Shown here piece by piece: positions 1 through 7,827 of a stretch of 34,228 nucleotides of DNA (positions are counted from its first letter, which is position 1; every line of letters begins with the position of its first letter). The notes under the pieces are model-generated. The model saw only the letters and a program-made list of their open reading frames with translations, ran no database searches and was not told where the DNA came from. This DNA is from Sandaracinaceae bacterium. Lineage in GTDB: Bacteria; Myxococcota_A; Polyangia; Polyangiales; Sandaracinaceae. A program made the translations under genes and the position numbers. The stretch covers positions 1-34,228 of the forward strand of contig JAHBWG010000091.1 of the NCBI GenBank assembly GCA_019637095.1, in the 5' to 3' direction.

Positions 1-2
1 CG

Positions 3-371
3 CTCGAGGCGGGCGAGCTCGCGGAGGCGGCCCGCGGGGCGGACGACGCCGAGCGCTGGGCCGCGCGCGCCCGCGTCGAGCCGTGGGGCCTCGTGGCGAG
101 CGCGCTGCGGTGCGCGCTCGCGACCCGTGGTCCGAGCGACAGAGACCCGCTCGGTGCGCTGAACGGCGCGATCGAGCGGCTCGGGGAGCTCGGAGGGGGG
201 GAGCCGGCGGCGCTCGCGCTCGAGCTCGCCGCCCACGCGCACGGCGTCCTGGGCGATCCGGTCGCCGCGGTCCGCGCGCTCGAGCGCGCCGCCGCGCACG
301 CGGATCGTGCCGGCGACGCGAGCTACGCGCGACGACTGCGCGCGCGCGCCGAAGCGCGGAGCGCTCCTTGA
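3..371 (+). CDS. C-terminal part of an unknown Ala/Arg-rich helical protein (5' end outside window)
   Basis: The reading frame is open from the window edge to a TGA at 369-371, so only the last 122 residues are visible. It is almost entirely helix-forming (Ala, Arg, Glu, Leu), with repeated amphipathic segments such as ALELAAHAHGVLGDPVAAV. This looks like TPR-type helical repeats at the end of a larger protein. An internal GTG near 93 could be read as a start, but the frame is open and similar in composition upstream of it, so a truncated view of a longer gene is more likely. No catalytic motif is visible and no function is assigned. The next gene's -35 box overlaps this stop codon. Confidence 0.55.
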   Translation, partial: LEAGELAEAARGADDAERWAARARVEPWGLVASALRCALATRGPSDRDPLGALNGAIERLGELGGGEPAALALELAAHAHGVLGDPVAAVRALERAAAHADRAGDASYARRLRARAEARSAP

Positions 372-396
372 CTGATCCGGTGGCCCACCATAGGCT
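368..396 (+). promoter_or_regulatory. Sigma70-like promoter for the S1-domain gene, with a palindrome in the spacer
   Basis: TTGACT at 368-373 and TAGGCT at 391-396 are separated by exactly 17 bases. Transcription would start near 403, about 35 bases before the ATG at 438. The spacer carries a perfect 11-base inverted repeat, GGTGGCCCACC, at 379-389, directly before the -10 box. It could be an operator. Activity is inferred from sequence only. Confidence 0.55.
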
Positions 397-437
397 CCCG
401 CCCCCTTCGCCGCCGGGCTCCCGGCGCATCGTGTCTC

Positions 438-2618
438 ATGTCTGACCAAGCCGATCGCGAGCCTCTCGAGGCTACTCCTCCGGCCGGTGATCCGCCGGTC
501 GACGAAGCGGCTCCGGCCGACGCCTCCGAGGCGTCTGCTGCGAGCCACGATGTGACCGCCACCGAGGCGCGCGCGCAGGGCGACGACGCCGCGGGCGACG
601 ACGCCGAAGGCGACGACGCCGCGGGCGACGACGCCGCGGGCGACGACGCCGCGGGCGACGACGCCGCCGGTGCCGAGGAGGGGACGCGCAAGCGCCGCCG
701 CCGCCGCCGCAAGCGCCGCAAGGGTGGCGAGGGCGAGGGCGACGAGGCGGCCGAGGGCGTCGCCGCCGACGCCGACGTCGGCGAGCGCGCCGAGAAGACC
801 GAGCGGGGCGAGAAGGCGGACAAGCGCCCGCCGCCGCTCCCGTTCCATCGGTTCTTCGACTCGAGCCTGCGGCGCCACCTCTTCGCGGTCGGCGAGGCCA
901 TCGCCGGCGTCGTGACGCGCGTGGACGACGACGTCGCGGTCATCGACGTGTTCGGCAAGGCGACCGCGTTCGCGCGCCGGCACGAGCCGCGCGAGATCCC
1001 GGTGGTCGAGATCCCGCTCGACGACAGCTCGGCGGGCACCGTCGAGTCGCCCTCCGTCGAGGGCGACTCCCCCGAGGCGGCTGGGCTCGCGGGCGAGGTC
1101 GCGAGCGACACGGTCGCGCACGAAGCGAGCGGGACCGACGCCTCCTCGGTCGAGGCGCCGAGCGCGCTCGACGGGGCCGACGTGCCGGCCGAGGCCGCGC
1201 CCGAGGACGCCGACGCCAGCGAGGGCGAGGCGAGCGGGCACGCGGACGACGGCGGGACGGACGAGGCGCCCGCCGCGCCGGACGAGCCGATGCCCGTCAT
1301 CCACTACGTCGCGCGCCCCGAGGGCGTCGAGCCCATCGCGGAGGGCTCCGTGTTCCGCGGCCGCATCGCGGCCGTCGCGGAGAGCGGACACCTCGCGATC
1401 GTCAACGAGGTCGTCGACCGCAAGGCGACGCGTCGCTGGCTCGCGCGGGTGCGAGACGAGCGCGACCGGGTCCACGGTCTCGTGTTCGGCTTCAACCGCG
1501 GCGGCTTCGACGTGCTCGTCGCGGGCGTGCGCGCCTTCTGCCCCGTGAACGGGATGAGCCTCGACTCCGTCGAGGATCCGGCGATCGCGCTCGGCCACTG
1601 GTACGAGTTCCACGTCCAGACCGTGCGCAGCGGCAGCCAGGGCCTCGTGGTCAGCCGCCGCTCCATCCTCGAGCGCGAAGCGCGCAAGAACGCGCGCGTC
1701 TTCCTCAAGAGCCTGACGCCCGGCACGCGCGTGGTCGGCAAGGTCACGTCGGTGCGCGACTTCGGCATCTTCGTCGACATCGGCCACGGCGCCGAGGGCC
1801 TCGTCCACCAGAGCGAGATCAGCTTCGACCGCGCCGCGCGGCCGGCCGACGTGGCCAAGCCGGGTGACGAGATCGAGGTGCAGGTCCTCGAGGTCAAGGG
1901 CGCGGACCGCAAGAAGAAGGAGCGGTTCGATCGCGTCTCGCTCTCGATCAAGGCGCTGCTGCCGGATCCCTTCGATCAGCACGGCGACGCGCTCGCCGAA
2001 GGCATCCCGCGCAAGGGGGTGGTCGTGCGGACCGCGGAGTTCGGCGCGTTCGTCCAGCTCGCGCCGGGGATCGACGGGCTCCTGCACATCACCGAGCTCG
2101 GCAAGGATCTGAAGCACGCGAGCGAGGCGGTCTCGGAGGGTGACGAGCTCCACGTCGTCATCGAGCGCATCGACAAGAAGACGCGCCGCATCAGCCTCTC
2201 GAGGCTCACCGCCGGCGAGATCGAGGCGTACGAGAAGGGCGAGCTCGAGCCCGCCTCCCGCGCGCCCAGGCTCAAGCAGGGCGCGGACCTGAAGGTGGTC
2301 GTCACCCAGGTCGGCGCGGCGGGGCTCCACGTGCGCATCGACAACGTGATCGGCAAGCGCGGTCGCGGCTTCATCCCCAACAGCGAGATGGGCACGCCGC
2401 GCGGCACCGATCACCGCAGGAAGTGGCCGCCGGGCACCGAGATCGACGTCAAGGTGATCGGCACCGACCGCGACGGCGGGCTCCGCTGCAGCCGCAAGCG
2501 CTTCCTCCAGGACGAGGAGCGCCGGGCGGTGAAGGAGTACCGCAAGGAGGCCTCCAAGCAGGGGCTGGGCACCTTCGGAGACATCCTGCGCAGCAAGCTC
2601 GGCATCGACCAGAGCTGA
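438..2618 (+). CDS. Multi-S1-domain RNA-binding protein (ribosomal protein S1-like)
   Basis: A 726-residue protein with S1/OB-fold RNA-binding units. A first S1-like half (about residues 155-195) is separated by a roughly 100-residue acidic, low-complexity linker from a second unit (about 300-410) containing the S1-type motif FNRGGFDVLVAGVRAF. Two canonical S1 domains follow (about 428-505, with VRDFGIFVDIGHGAEGLVHQ, and about 522-590, with AEFGAFVQLAPGIDGLLHI), then a divergent one (about 611-700). The N-terminus is unusual: six GDDAA-type pentapeptides (residues 48-77) followed by a run of Arg/Lys near residues 85-97. The S1 arrangement points to binding mRNA or structured RNA, perhaps as an auxiliary S1 or a regulator. 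It is not clearly the essential ribosomal rpsA. The gene has its own promoter and stands alone before a tRNA gene. Confidence 0.85.
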   Translation: MSDQADREPLEATPPAGDPPVDEAAPADASEASAASHDVTATEARAQGDDAAGDDAEGDDAAGDDAAGDDAAGDDAAGAEEGTRKRRRRRRKRRKGGEGEGDEAAEGVAADADVGERAEKTERGEKADKRPPPLPFHRFFDSSLRRHLFAVGEAIAGVVTRVDDDVAVIDVFGKATAFARRHEPREIPVVEIPLDDSSAGTVESPSVEGDSPEAAGLAGEVASDTVAHEASGTDASSVEAPSALDGADVPAEAAPEDADASEGEASGHADDGGTDEAPAAPDEPMPVIHYVARPEGVEPIAEGSVFRGRIAAVAESGHLAIVNEVVDRKATRRWLARVRDERDRVHGLVFGFNRGGFDVLVAGVRAFCPVNGMSLDSVEDPAIALGHWYEFHVQTVRSGSQGLVVSRRSILEREARKNARVFLKSLTPGTRVVGKVTSVRDFGIFVDIGHGAEGLVHQSEISFDRAARPADVAKPGDEIEVQVLEVKGADRKKKERFDRVSLSIKALLPDPFDQHGDALAEGIPRKGVVVRTAEFGAFVQLAPGIDGLLHITELGKDLKHASEAVSEGDELHVVIERIDKKTRRISLSRLTAGEIEAYEKGELEPASRAPRLKQGADLKVVVTQVGAAGLHVRIDNVIGKRGRGFIPNSEMGTPRGTDHRRKWPPGTEIDVKVIGTDRDGGLRCSRKRFLQDEERRAVKEYRKEASKQGLGTFGDILRSKLGIDQS
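579..668 (+). repeat. Six tandem 15-base units encoding GDDAA/GDDAE
   Basis: The unit ggcgacgacgccgcg is repeated six times in frame with minor changes (one unit has gaa for gcg, the last ends in gcc). It encodes an acidic run inside the S1-domain protein, directly before a basic Arg/Lys-rich patch. Because units are 15 bases, copy-number change by slippage would keep the frame. Confidence 0.9.
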
Positions 2619-2643
2619 GCGACCGAGTGTGGGCGGCGTGCTC

Positions 2644-2672
2644 TTGCGCGTCGCCGGGCCGCTTGCTAGAAG
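2644..2672 (+). promoter_or_regulatory. Candidate promoter for tRNA-Val
   Basis: TTGCGC at 2644-2649 and TAGAAG at 2667-2672 are 17 bases apart. The predicted transcription start near 2679 is about five bases before the mature tRNA 5' end, a sensible distance for a tRNA leader. The -35 match is weak (three of six), but spacing and position agree with the other promoters in the window. Confidence 0.4.
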
Positions 2673-2683
2673 CGGTCTCCTTC

Positions 2684-2756
2684 GGGCGATTAACTCAGAG
2701 GCTAGAGTGCCACCTTCACACGGTGGAAGTCACTGGTTCGACTCCAGTATCGCCCA
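2684..2756 (+). tRNA. tRNA-Val, anticodon CAC
   Basis: A complete cloverleaf can be folded by eye. The acceptor stem GGGCGAT (2684-2690) pairs perfectly with ATCGCCC (2749-2755), with A2756 as discriminator. The D stem is actc/gagt, the anticodon stem ccacc/ggtgg with loop ttcacac, and the T arm actgg-ttcgact-ccagt. The anticodon is CAC at 2717-2719 and decodes GTG, a frequent Val codon in this GC-rich DNA. CCA is not encoded, since cactcc follows, so it must be added after transcription. Confidence 0.97.
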
Positions 2757-2832
2757 CTCCTCGAGCCCGCCTGCGCCAACCGTCGCGTCTCGGCGCGGCG
2801 CGGCGCGCACCTCCGGAGCTCGCTGAGGCGCC

Positions 2833-4011
2833 GTGGACGCCCTCGAGCCCGCGCGCCTCGGCCCGATCGGCCTGCGCAACCGCGTCCTCAAGGCGGCGAC
2901 CTTCGAGGGGATGAGCCCGGGGGGCGTCGCGTCGCCCGCGCTCGTCGGCTTGCACGAGCGGCTCGCGAAGGGCGGCGTCGGCCTGACCACCGTCGCGTAC
3001 TGCGCGGTCGACCCGAGCGGGCGGACGTTCCCGGATCAGCTCCAGCTCGCCGGCTCGGAGCCGACGCTCCGCGAGCTCACCGCGCGCGTCCACGACGCCG
3101 GCGGCGCGGCGTCGCTCCAGCTCGCGCACGCCGGGTTCTTCAGCAAGCTGCGCGGCCCCGACGGCCGCGGCCCGCGGGGGCCGTCCTGGGCGCTCAACGC
3201 GTACGGCGCGTCCGCCGGGCTCCCGATCACGCGGCCGATGACGGAGGGCGACGTCGCCCGCGTGATCGACGCGTTCGGCGCGGCGGCCGAGCAGGCCGTC
3301 GCGCTCGGGTTCGACGCGGTCGAGGTCCACCTCGGGCACGGGTACCTCTTGAGCCAGTTCCTCTCGCCGGCGACCAACCGGCGCCGCGATCGCTGGGGCG
3401 GCTCGCTCGAGCGCCGGCTCGCGCTCCCGCTCGCGGTGCTCGCGCGGGTGCGCGCCGCGGTCGGCGCCGAGCGCGCGGTGATCGCCAAGACGAACCTCGA
3501 CGACGGCTTCCCCGATGGGCTCGGGATCGACGACGCGATCCGAATCGCCCAGGCGATCGACGCGCGCGGCGACGTCGATCTCCTGGTCCCGAGCGGGGGC
3601 TTCACGAGCCGCACGCCGTTCTTCCTCTTGCGCGGCGGGCTGCCGCTCGCGCGGATGGCGGACGCGCAGCCGGACGCGCTAGCGCGGATCGGCATGCGCG
3701 TGCTCGGGCGCGCGATCGTGCGCGCGTACCCGTTCGAGGAGAGCTTCTTCCTCCCGCTCGCGCGCCGGCTCCGCGCGTCGGTGCAGATGCCGGTCGCGCT
3801 CCTCGGCGGCCTCGTCTCGCGCGAAGGCCTCGCCGAGGCGCGGCGCGAGGGCTTCGACTTCGTGGTCCTCGGGCGCGCGCTGATCGCCGACCCGGAGCTC
3901 GTGGCGCGGATGGCGCGCGGGGAGCTCGAGCGGACGCGGTGCGACGCGTGCAACGAGTGCGTCGTCGAGATGGATCGCGGCGGGGTGCGCTGCGTGCTCG
4001 ACGACGCGTGA
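2833..4011 (+). CDS. NADH:flavin oxidoreductase, Old Yellow Enzyme family
   Basis: A 392-residue FMN-dependent TIM-barrel protein of the Old Yellow Enzyme / 2,4-dienoyl-CoA reductase N-domain type, expected to reduce activated C=C bonds with NAD(P)H. Family motifs in order: an N-terminal LGPIGLRNRVLKA strand, SLQLAHAGFFSKL (the HxG region), the substrate/FMN segment FDAVEVHLGHGYLLSQFLSP followed by TNRRRDRWGGSLERR, and near the C-terminus the phosphate-binding region ending VVLGRALIADPELV. It lacks the C-terminal FAD and NAD domains of full 2,4-dienoyl-CoA reductase, but ends with a four-Cys cluster, C-x2-C-x2-C-x10-C, that may bind an Fe-S cluster. The start is GTG 2833, directly before the conserved N-terminal strand. 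Substrate unknown. Confidence 0.85.
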   Translation: MDALEPARLGPIGLRNRVLKAATFEGMSPGGVASPALVGLHERLAKGGVGLTTVAYCAVDPSGRTFPDQLQLAGSEPTLRELTARVHDAGGAASLQLAHAGFFSKLRGPDGRGPRGPSWALNAYGASAGLPITRPMTEGDVARVIDAFGAAAEQAVALGFDAVEVHLGHGYLLSQFLSPATNRRRDRWGGSLERRLALPLAVLARVRAAVGAERAVIAKTNLDDGFPDGLGIDDAIRIAQAIDARGDVDLLVPSGGFTSRTPFFLLRGGLPLARMADAQPDALARIGMRVLGRAIVRAYPFEESFFLPLARRLRASVQMPVALLGGLVSREGLAEARREGFDFVVLGRALIADPELVARMARGELERTRCDACNECVVEMDRGGVRCVLDDA

Positions 4012-4016
4012 ACGAG

Positions 4017-4604
4017 TCAGGGGGCGCGTGCGCCGGCCGCGCTCGGGGGCGGGTGGAGGTCGAGCACCACCTCGAGGCGGCCGCCGCCGCCCTCGATCAC
4101 GACCTCGCCGAGCGCGCGATCGAAGCGCAGGATCGGATCGCCCCCGGAGGCCCAGTCGTCGGTCGGGTCGGTGCAGCGGGTGCGCGCCTCGTCGGCGCAG
4201 TCCAGGCACCCGCGGCTCGGGCCCCCGTAGATCGCGTGCCCCGCGCACACGATCACGAGGTTCGCGTCGTAGTCCCCGCAGATCGAGCTCCACGTGAGCG
4301 TGCAGCGGTCGCCCGCGGTGAGCGGCGCCCCGCGCGCGCTCCGCACCACTCCGTAGTGCTGCTCGTCGGGCGGCGGGTCGAAGTAGAAGGAGCCGACGAG
4401 CGCGCCCGTGGCGACGAGGGCGCCCAGGATCCAGAGGGCATAGGCGCCGCTGCCGATCGCGGCCCGAGCCTGGGCGTCGAGCGCTCGTTCGGCTCGATCG
4501 AGCGCCTGCTGCGCGAGGTCGCGCTCCTCGCGCGCGCGGCTCACCTCGCGGCGGAGCAGATCGGCGCGGGCGAGGAGCGCCGCGCGCTGTTGCCGGAAGG
4601 CCAC
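4017..4604 (-). CDS. Single-pass membrane protein with N-terminal coiled coil and Cys-rich outer domain
   Basis: A 195-residue protein that I cannot assign to a named family. Residues 1-48 form a charged heptad-type coiled coil, followed by one membrane segment (about 52-72, YALWILGALVATGALVGSFY). The remaining domain has several Cys residues and probably lies outside the cytoplasmic membrane. It starts with GTG one base after the stop of the upstream minus-strand gene, so the two are co-transcribed. The downstream domain aligns with that neighbour: both have a CTxT strand and a VIVC-G or VVVSCGG strand followed by an aromatic-Gly step. They look like tandem duplicates. The 3' end lies six bases from the end of the convergent flavin oxidoreductase. 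Confidence 0.7.
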   Translation of the reverse strand: MAFRQQRAALLARADLLRREVSRAREERDLAQQALDRAERALDAQARAAIGSGAYALWILGALVATGALVGSFYFDPPPDEQHYGVVRSARGAPLTAGDRCTLTWSSICGDYDANLVIVCAGHAIYGGPSRGCLDCADEARTRCTDPTDDWASGGDPILRFDRALGEVVIEGGGGRLEVVLDLHPPPSAAGARAP

Positions 4605-4605
4605 C

Positions 4606-5235
4606 TCAGTCGGCCTCCGGCGCGAGCGCGATCTCGATGCGCCACGCGGGCGCGCTCGACGTCAGCGTCGCGGTGCGGCGCGCGGGCTCGAGCGAGAGGC
4701 GAGGGTAGGAGGGCGTGCCCGGCTCGGACACGGCGCGCTCGAGCGAGCCCGCCGCGCTCGTGCACGTCGTCGCGAGCGTCGGGGTCGGGTGCCGCGGCTG
4801 CGCCCCGACGCCGAGCCCGAGGGCCACGTCGGTCGCGGCGCCGAAGAGGTCGCGGCCGCCGCACGAGACGACGACGCGGCAGTTGGAGTCGGTGTAGCGG
4901 GGCGTGACCGTAACCGTGCACGCGTCGCCGACGTCGGCGGGCGCGGGCCCCTCGACGGCGCGCACGGTCCCGGCGTAGGCGGCGTCCGGCCCGGCGCGCG
5001 CGACCGCGTAGGCCCCGACCGCGGCGCAGCCGAGCGCGACGGTGGCGAACGCCATCAGCGCGCCGCGCACGCGCCGCCGCCGCTCGTAGCGCGCGACGAG
5101 CGCGGGCTGCTGCTCGGGCACCTTCTCCAGCGCCTCGCGCAGCGCGCTCGTCTGCTCGACGAGCGCGGCGTGCTCCGCCTCGAGCGCGGCGATCCGCGCC
5201 GCCAGCTCGTCGAGAGGCTCCTGCGTGCCGCGCAC
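4606..5235 (-). CDS. Single-pass membrane protein, paralogue of the adjacent gene
   Basis: About 209 residues from GTG 5235. An N-terminal coiled coil (LDELAARIAALEAEHAAL onward, to about residue 45) precedes a basic stretch, one membrane helix (about residues 58-76, ALMAFATVALGCAAVGAYAV) and an extracytoplasmic beta-rich domain with four Cys residues. Layout and several motifs match the 4017-4604 protein, so they are probable duplicates that have diverged strongly. The frame stays open for hundreds of bases upstream, but that region is occupied by genes on the other strand. The chosen GTG lies after the probable promoter and directly before the coiled coil. Function unknown. The gene is divergent from the lipoprotein gene at 5323. 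Confidence 0.6.
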   Translation of the reverse strand: MRGTQEPLDELAARIAALEAEHAALVEQTSALREALEKVPEQQPALVARYERRRRVRGALMAFATVALGCAAVGAYAVARAGPDAAYAGTVRAVEGPAPADVGDACTVTVTPRYTDSNCRVVVSCGGRDLFGAATDVALGLGVGAQPRHPTPTLATTCTSAAGSLERAVSEPGTPSYPRLSLEPARRTATLTSSAPAWRIEIALAPEAD

Positions 5236-5241
5236 GCGGTC

Positions 5242-5271
5242 ACCGTAGCCGAGACCGGACCTCCGCGTCGA
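5242..5271 (-). promoter_or_regulatory. Candidate promoter for the paralogous membrane-protein pair
   Basis: Read on the minus strand, TCGACG (5266-5271) and TACGGT (5242-5247) are 18 bases apart. The -10 box ends six bases before the GTG at 5235, so the transcript would have almost no leader. Confidence 0.35.
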
Positions 5272-5309
5272 CGCGCGCGCGTCGGGTCGCCCTCGGGGCG
5301 GGGCGCGCG

Positions 5310-5315
5310 CATACT
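5310..5315 (+). promoter_or_regulatory. -10-like box immediately before the 5323 gene
   Basis: CATACT ends seven bases before the GTG start at 5323, which would place transcription start at or next to the start codon. No good -35 box is visible. This belongs to the group of close -10 boxes described in the findings. Confidence 0.3.
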
Positions 5316-5322
5316 CGCGCGC

Positions 5323-5811
5323 GTGAGCGACCGTCGATCCCACGCGGCCCTCGTCCTGCGGCTCGCAGCGATCGCGATCTGCGCGAACGCGTGCGGCGGG
5401 CCCTCGCCCGCGGGCCCCGCCACGAGCCGGGGCTCGGTGGCGGTCACCGAGGTGAGCAGCGGCTGTCAGAGCGCGCTGTCGGTGGGCGTGGTGCAGGTCC
5501 GCGCGGGCTGCCAGATCGACGAGCGCGTGAGCGGACAGACGGCGATGCTCCAGCACGCGTGCGGCGACGGGCTGGCGAGCGTGGCGTTCGCCGACGCGGT
5601 GTTCGAGGGGACGGTCCGCGCGCGCGAGCTCGACGTCGCCACCGAGACGGTGTTCGAGTTCAGCGACGGCTGCACGTGGCGCACGAAGCAGCGCATCCAC
5701 GGCTCGCTCGCCACCGGGGCGCTCGCGTACCGCTACGAGGAGCAGCCGGACCCGGGGCAGCGCGGCTGCGCGGTCGGCTGCGTCGCCGATGCCCAGGTGA
5801 CGGTCCGCTGA
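5323..5811 (+). CDS. Putative lipoprotein of unknown function
   Basis: A 162-residue protein. The N-terminus has two Arg residues, a hydrophobic stretch (about residues 8-20) and a possible lipobox ending at CANAC, so a lipid-modified secreted protein is likely. The mature part contains several Cys residues and mainly beta-type sequence, with no motif I recognise. The start GTG 5323 is chosen because it gives the signal peptide and follows a -10-like box; the frame is open further upstream, but only antisense to the minus-strand gene. It lies 25 bases before the kelch lipoprotein gene on the same strand and may be co-expressed with it. Confidence 0.6.
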   Translation: MSDRRSHAALVLRLAAIAICANACGGPSPAGPATSRGSVAVTEVSSGCQSALSVGVVQVRAGCQIDERVSGQTAMLQHACGDGLASVAFADAVFEGTVRARELDVATETVFEFSDGCTWRTKQRIHGSLATGALAYRYEEQPDPGQRGCAVGCVADAQVTVR

Positions 5812-5823
5812 CCGCGCGTGTGG

Positions 5824-5829
5824 TAGCTT
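5824..5829 (+). promoter_or_regulatory. -10-like box before the kelch lipoprotein gene
   Basis: TAGCTT ends seven bases before GTG 5837. No convincing -35 box is present. If used, the transcript would be leaderless or nearly so. Confidence 0.3.
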
Positions 5830-5836
5830 GTCGAGC

Positions 5837-7792
5837 GTGAACGGGAACTCCGTGTCGCGCGGTCTCGTCCTGCTCGGCTGCCTCCTCGCCCTCGCCGCGT
5901 GCGAGAGCGAGCGCACCTCGACGGTCACGTTCACCGTCGCGGCGCCCGCGGAGTCGGCCGACTGCAACGTGGCGAACACCATCGCCAACCCGTGCCTCAC
6001 GGTGCAGGTGTTCGACTCCGCGACCGGGGCGCAGCTCCCGGTGGTCGACGTCGCCGACTCCGAGCGCAAGACCAGCTTCAAGCTCCAGTTCGAGGGCAAC
6101 CTCGGGCCGCGCTTCGACGTCGCGATCGAGCCCGGGCGGCGGGTCGACGTGCGCGTGGTCGTCTACGAGACGGACGGCGCGGCGCGGTACGGGGCGTTCG
6201 TGGAGCGGGTCGACCCGGCGAGCGGTCCGGTGAGCATCCGGCTCTACCCGTTTCAGCGCTGGGCGTGCCCCGGCAACCGGCCCGGCGTGCGGCGCGCGCT
6301 CCACGGCGCGGCGCGCGTCGGCGAGGATCAGGTCCTCGTCTTCGGTGGCGTGCAGGGCATCGATCTCGACGCGCTGTCGCTGCGCGATCCCGAGGCGCTC
6401 GGCGGCCCGACGCTCGTCGACACGGTGGAGGTGTACGACGCGCGCAGCCACGCGTTCCGGAACGTCGACGTCGTCGACGCGAGCGGGAACGCCGCACGCT
6501 TCCGCCGCGTGCTCTTCCACTCGCTCGTGGCGGAGCGAGCGGGCGATCCGCCGGGGGTGACGCGCGTGCGCGTGCTCGGCGGCTACACGATCGACGGCCC
6601 CGCCCTGCACTTCGACAACCTCGGGACCCGCGGTCCGCGCGGCGCGCCGTTCGTGCCGGCGCGCGGCGCCCAGCCCGGGTTGCCCGTCGACCTCGTGTAC
6701 GACCCGAGCGGCCCCTCCGTGAGGGTCGAGGAGGCGCCGTTCAGCGTGACGACGGCGCGCGGCGGGCCCATCCACGTCGCCGACTTCTTCGGCACGGCCG
6801 GGGCCACGGATCCGGCCCTCGTGGTGCTGAGCCTCGCGCCCGACGCGGGCCGGTTCGCGCCGACGCCGAGCGTCTTCTCGTACACGCGCGAGGGCGACGC
6901 CACGGACAACATGCGGGTGCTCCAGAACGTGCGGATCGGGCCGGCGCTGCTCACCGTCCGCGACGGCTTCCTCGTGTGGGGCGGCAACGTCGGCGCACAG
7001 AACGGCCGCGCGAGCGCGGGCGAGCTCTTCCCCGCCCGCGACCGGCCGTCGACCCTCGTCGCCTCGCCCGGCGCGATCCCGGCGCCGACCTCGTTCCACA
7101 CCTCGACGCGCACCGGCGAGGACCAGTTCCTCGTCGCCGGCGGGTTCCTGCTGACGCCGGATCTCGGCGACGAGGGCCGCCTCACGATCTTCAACGAGCA
7201 GCCGCCGCAGCCCATCTACTACCTCGAGGTCGGGATGGGCGGGGTGCTCGGCGCGCGCATCGTCGAGGCGCCCGGCTACCGGCCGACCATCTACCACACG
7301 GCGACCTCCATCCCCGAGCTCGGCGTGCTCCTGGCGGGCGGCGCCGGCGTCGAGCCCCCGGACGCGCTGGTCGGCGCGGGCAACCGCCTCGCGCCGCTGG
7401 GGCAGGCGGCGCTCGTCCGCGGCGCTCGCTACACGCCGCTCCCCGCGATGGGCTTCGAGCGCTGGGGCCACACGACGACCGTGCTCAGCGGCCACCGCGT
7501 GCTCGTCGTCGGCGGGTTCGGCCGTGACGTGCTCGGCACCAACCCGAGCGCGATGCGCGCGCTCGCCGAGGCCGAGGTCCTCTACTGGGACGAGGCGCCG
7601 CGCGACCTCTTCCCCGGCGAGTGTCAGATGCACGTCGACATGCCGCTCGACGGCGCCGTCGAGCGCGACGACGCCGGGCTGCCGCCGCTCTCGACGGGGA
7701 CGCCGATGGACGCGGGCCTCGAGCAGGACGCGGGCCTCGAGGACGACGCGGGCCTCGAGGACGACGCGGGCCTCGAAGACGACGCGGGTTGA
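5837..7792 (+). CDS. Kelch-like beta-propeller lipoprotein
   Basis: About 651 residues. The signal sequence ends in a good lipobox (LLALAAC), so the protein should be secreted and lipid-anchored. An N-terminal beta domain (about residues 25-140) is followed by a propeller-type region with kelch-like blades: strands such as VLVFGGV, VLLAGGAG and VLVVGGFG, spaced 50-100 residues apart and preceded by H-x-x motifs (SFHTST, IYHTAT, WGHTTT). Kelch propellers usually bind proteins or carbohydrate; the ligand here is unknown. The C-terminus is a run of DAGLED repeats ending at the stop. GTG 5837 is chosen over TTG 5828 because a -10-like box lies just upstream. Alternative start: GTG 5852. Confidence 0.75.
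   Translation: MNGNSVSRGLVLLGCLLALAACESERTSTVTFTVAAPAESADCNVANTIANPCLTVQVFDSATGAQLPVVDVADSERKTSFKLQFEGNLGPRFDVAIEPGRRVDVRVVVYETDGAARYGAFVERVDPASGPVSIRLYPFQRWACPGNRPGVRRALHGAARVGEDQVLVFGGVQGIDLDALSLRDPEALGGPTLVDTVEVYDARSHAFRNVDVVDASGNAARFRRVLFHSLVAERAGDPPGVTRVRVLGGYTIDGPALHFDNLGTRGPRGAPFVPARGAQPGLPVDLVYDPSGPSVRVEEAPFSVTTARGGPIHVADFFGTAGATDPALVVLSLAPDAGRFAPTPSVFSYTREGDATDNMRVLQNVRIGPALLTVRDGFLVWGGNVGAQNGRASAGELFPARDRPSTLVASPGAIPAPTSFHTSTRTGEDQFLVAGGFLLTPDLGDEGRLTIFNEQPPQPIYYLEVGMGGVLGARIVEAPGYRPTIYHTATSIPELGVLLAGGAGVEPPDALVGAGNRLAPLGQAALVRGARYTPLPAMGFERWGHTTTVLSGHRVLVVGGFGRDVLGTNPSAMRALAEAEVLYWDEAPRDLFPGECQMHVDMPLDGAVERDDAGLPPLSTGTPMDAGLEQDAGLEDDAGLEDDAGLEDDAG
7709..7789 (+). repeat. 18-base tandem repeat encoding DAGLED
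   Basis: Four and a half copies of gacgcgggcctcgaggac (first copy ends cag, fourth has gaagac) run to the stop codon of the kelch lipoprotein gene. They give a Asp/Glu-rich C-terminal tail. Confidence 0.9.
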
Positions 7793-7827
7793 GCTCGTCG
7801 AGGGCGGGGCCGGTGTGAGCGGGCCGG

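Noticed and set aside
4017-6099. A 497-codon minus-strand frame continuing upstream of the gene start at 5235
   Set aside because: The upstream part is antisense to two lipoprotein genes with signal peptides, has shadow-like composition, and a promoter-like sequence and GTG lie at the expected place.
7793-7827. Possible terminator after the kelch gene (repeated gggccggt)
   Set aside because: The repeats are direct rather than inverted and no T-run follows. No convincing intrinsic terminator was seen anywhere in the window.
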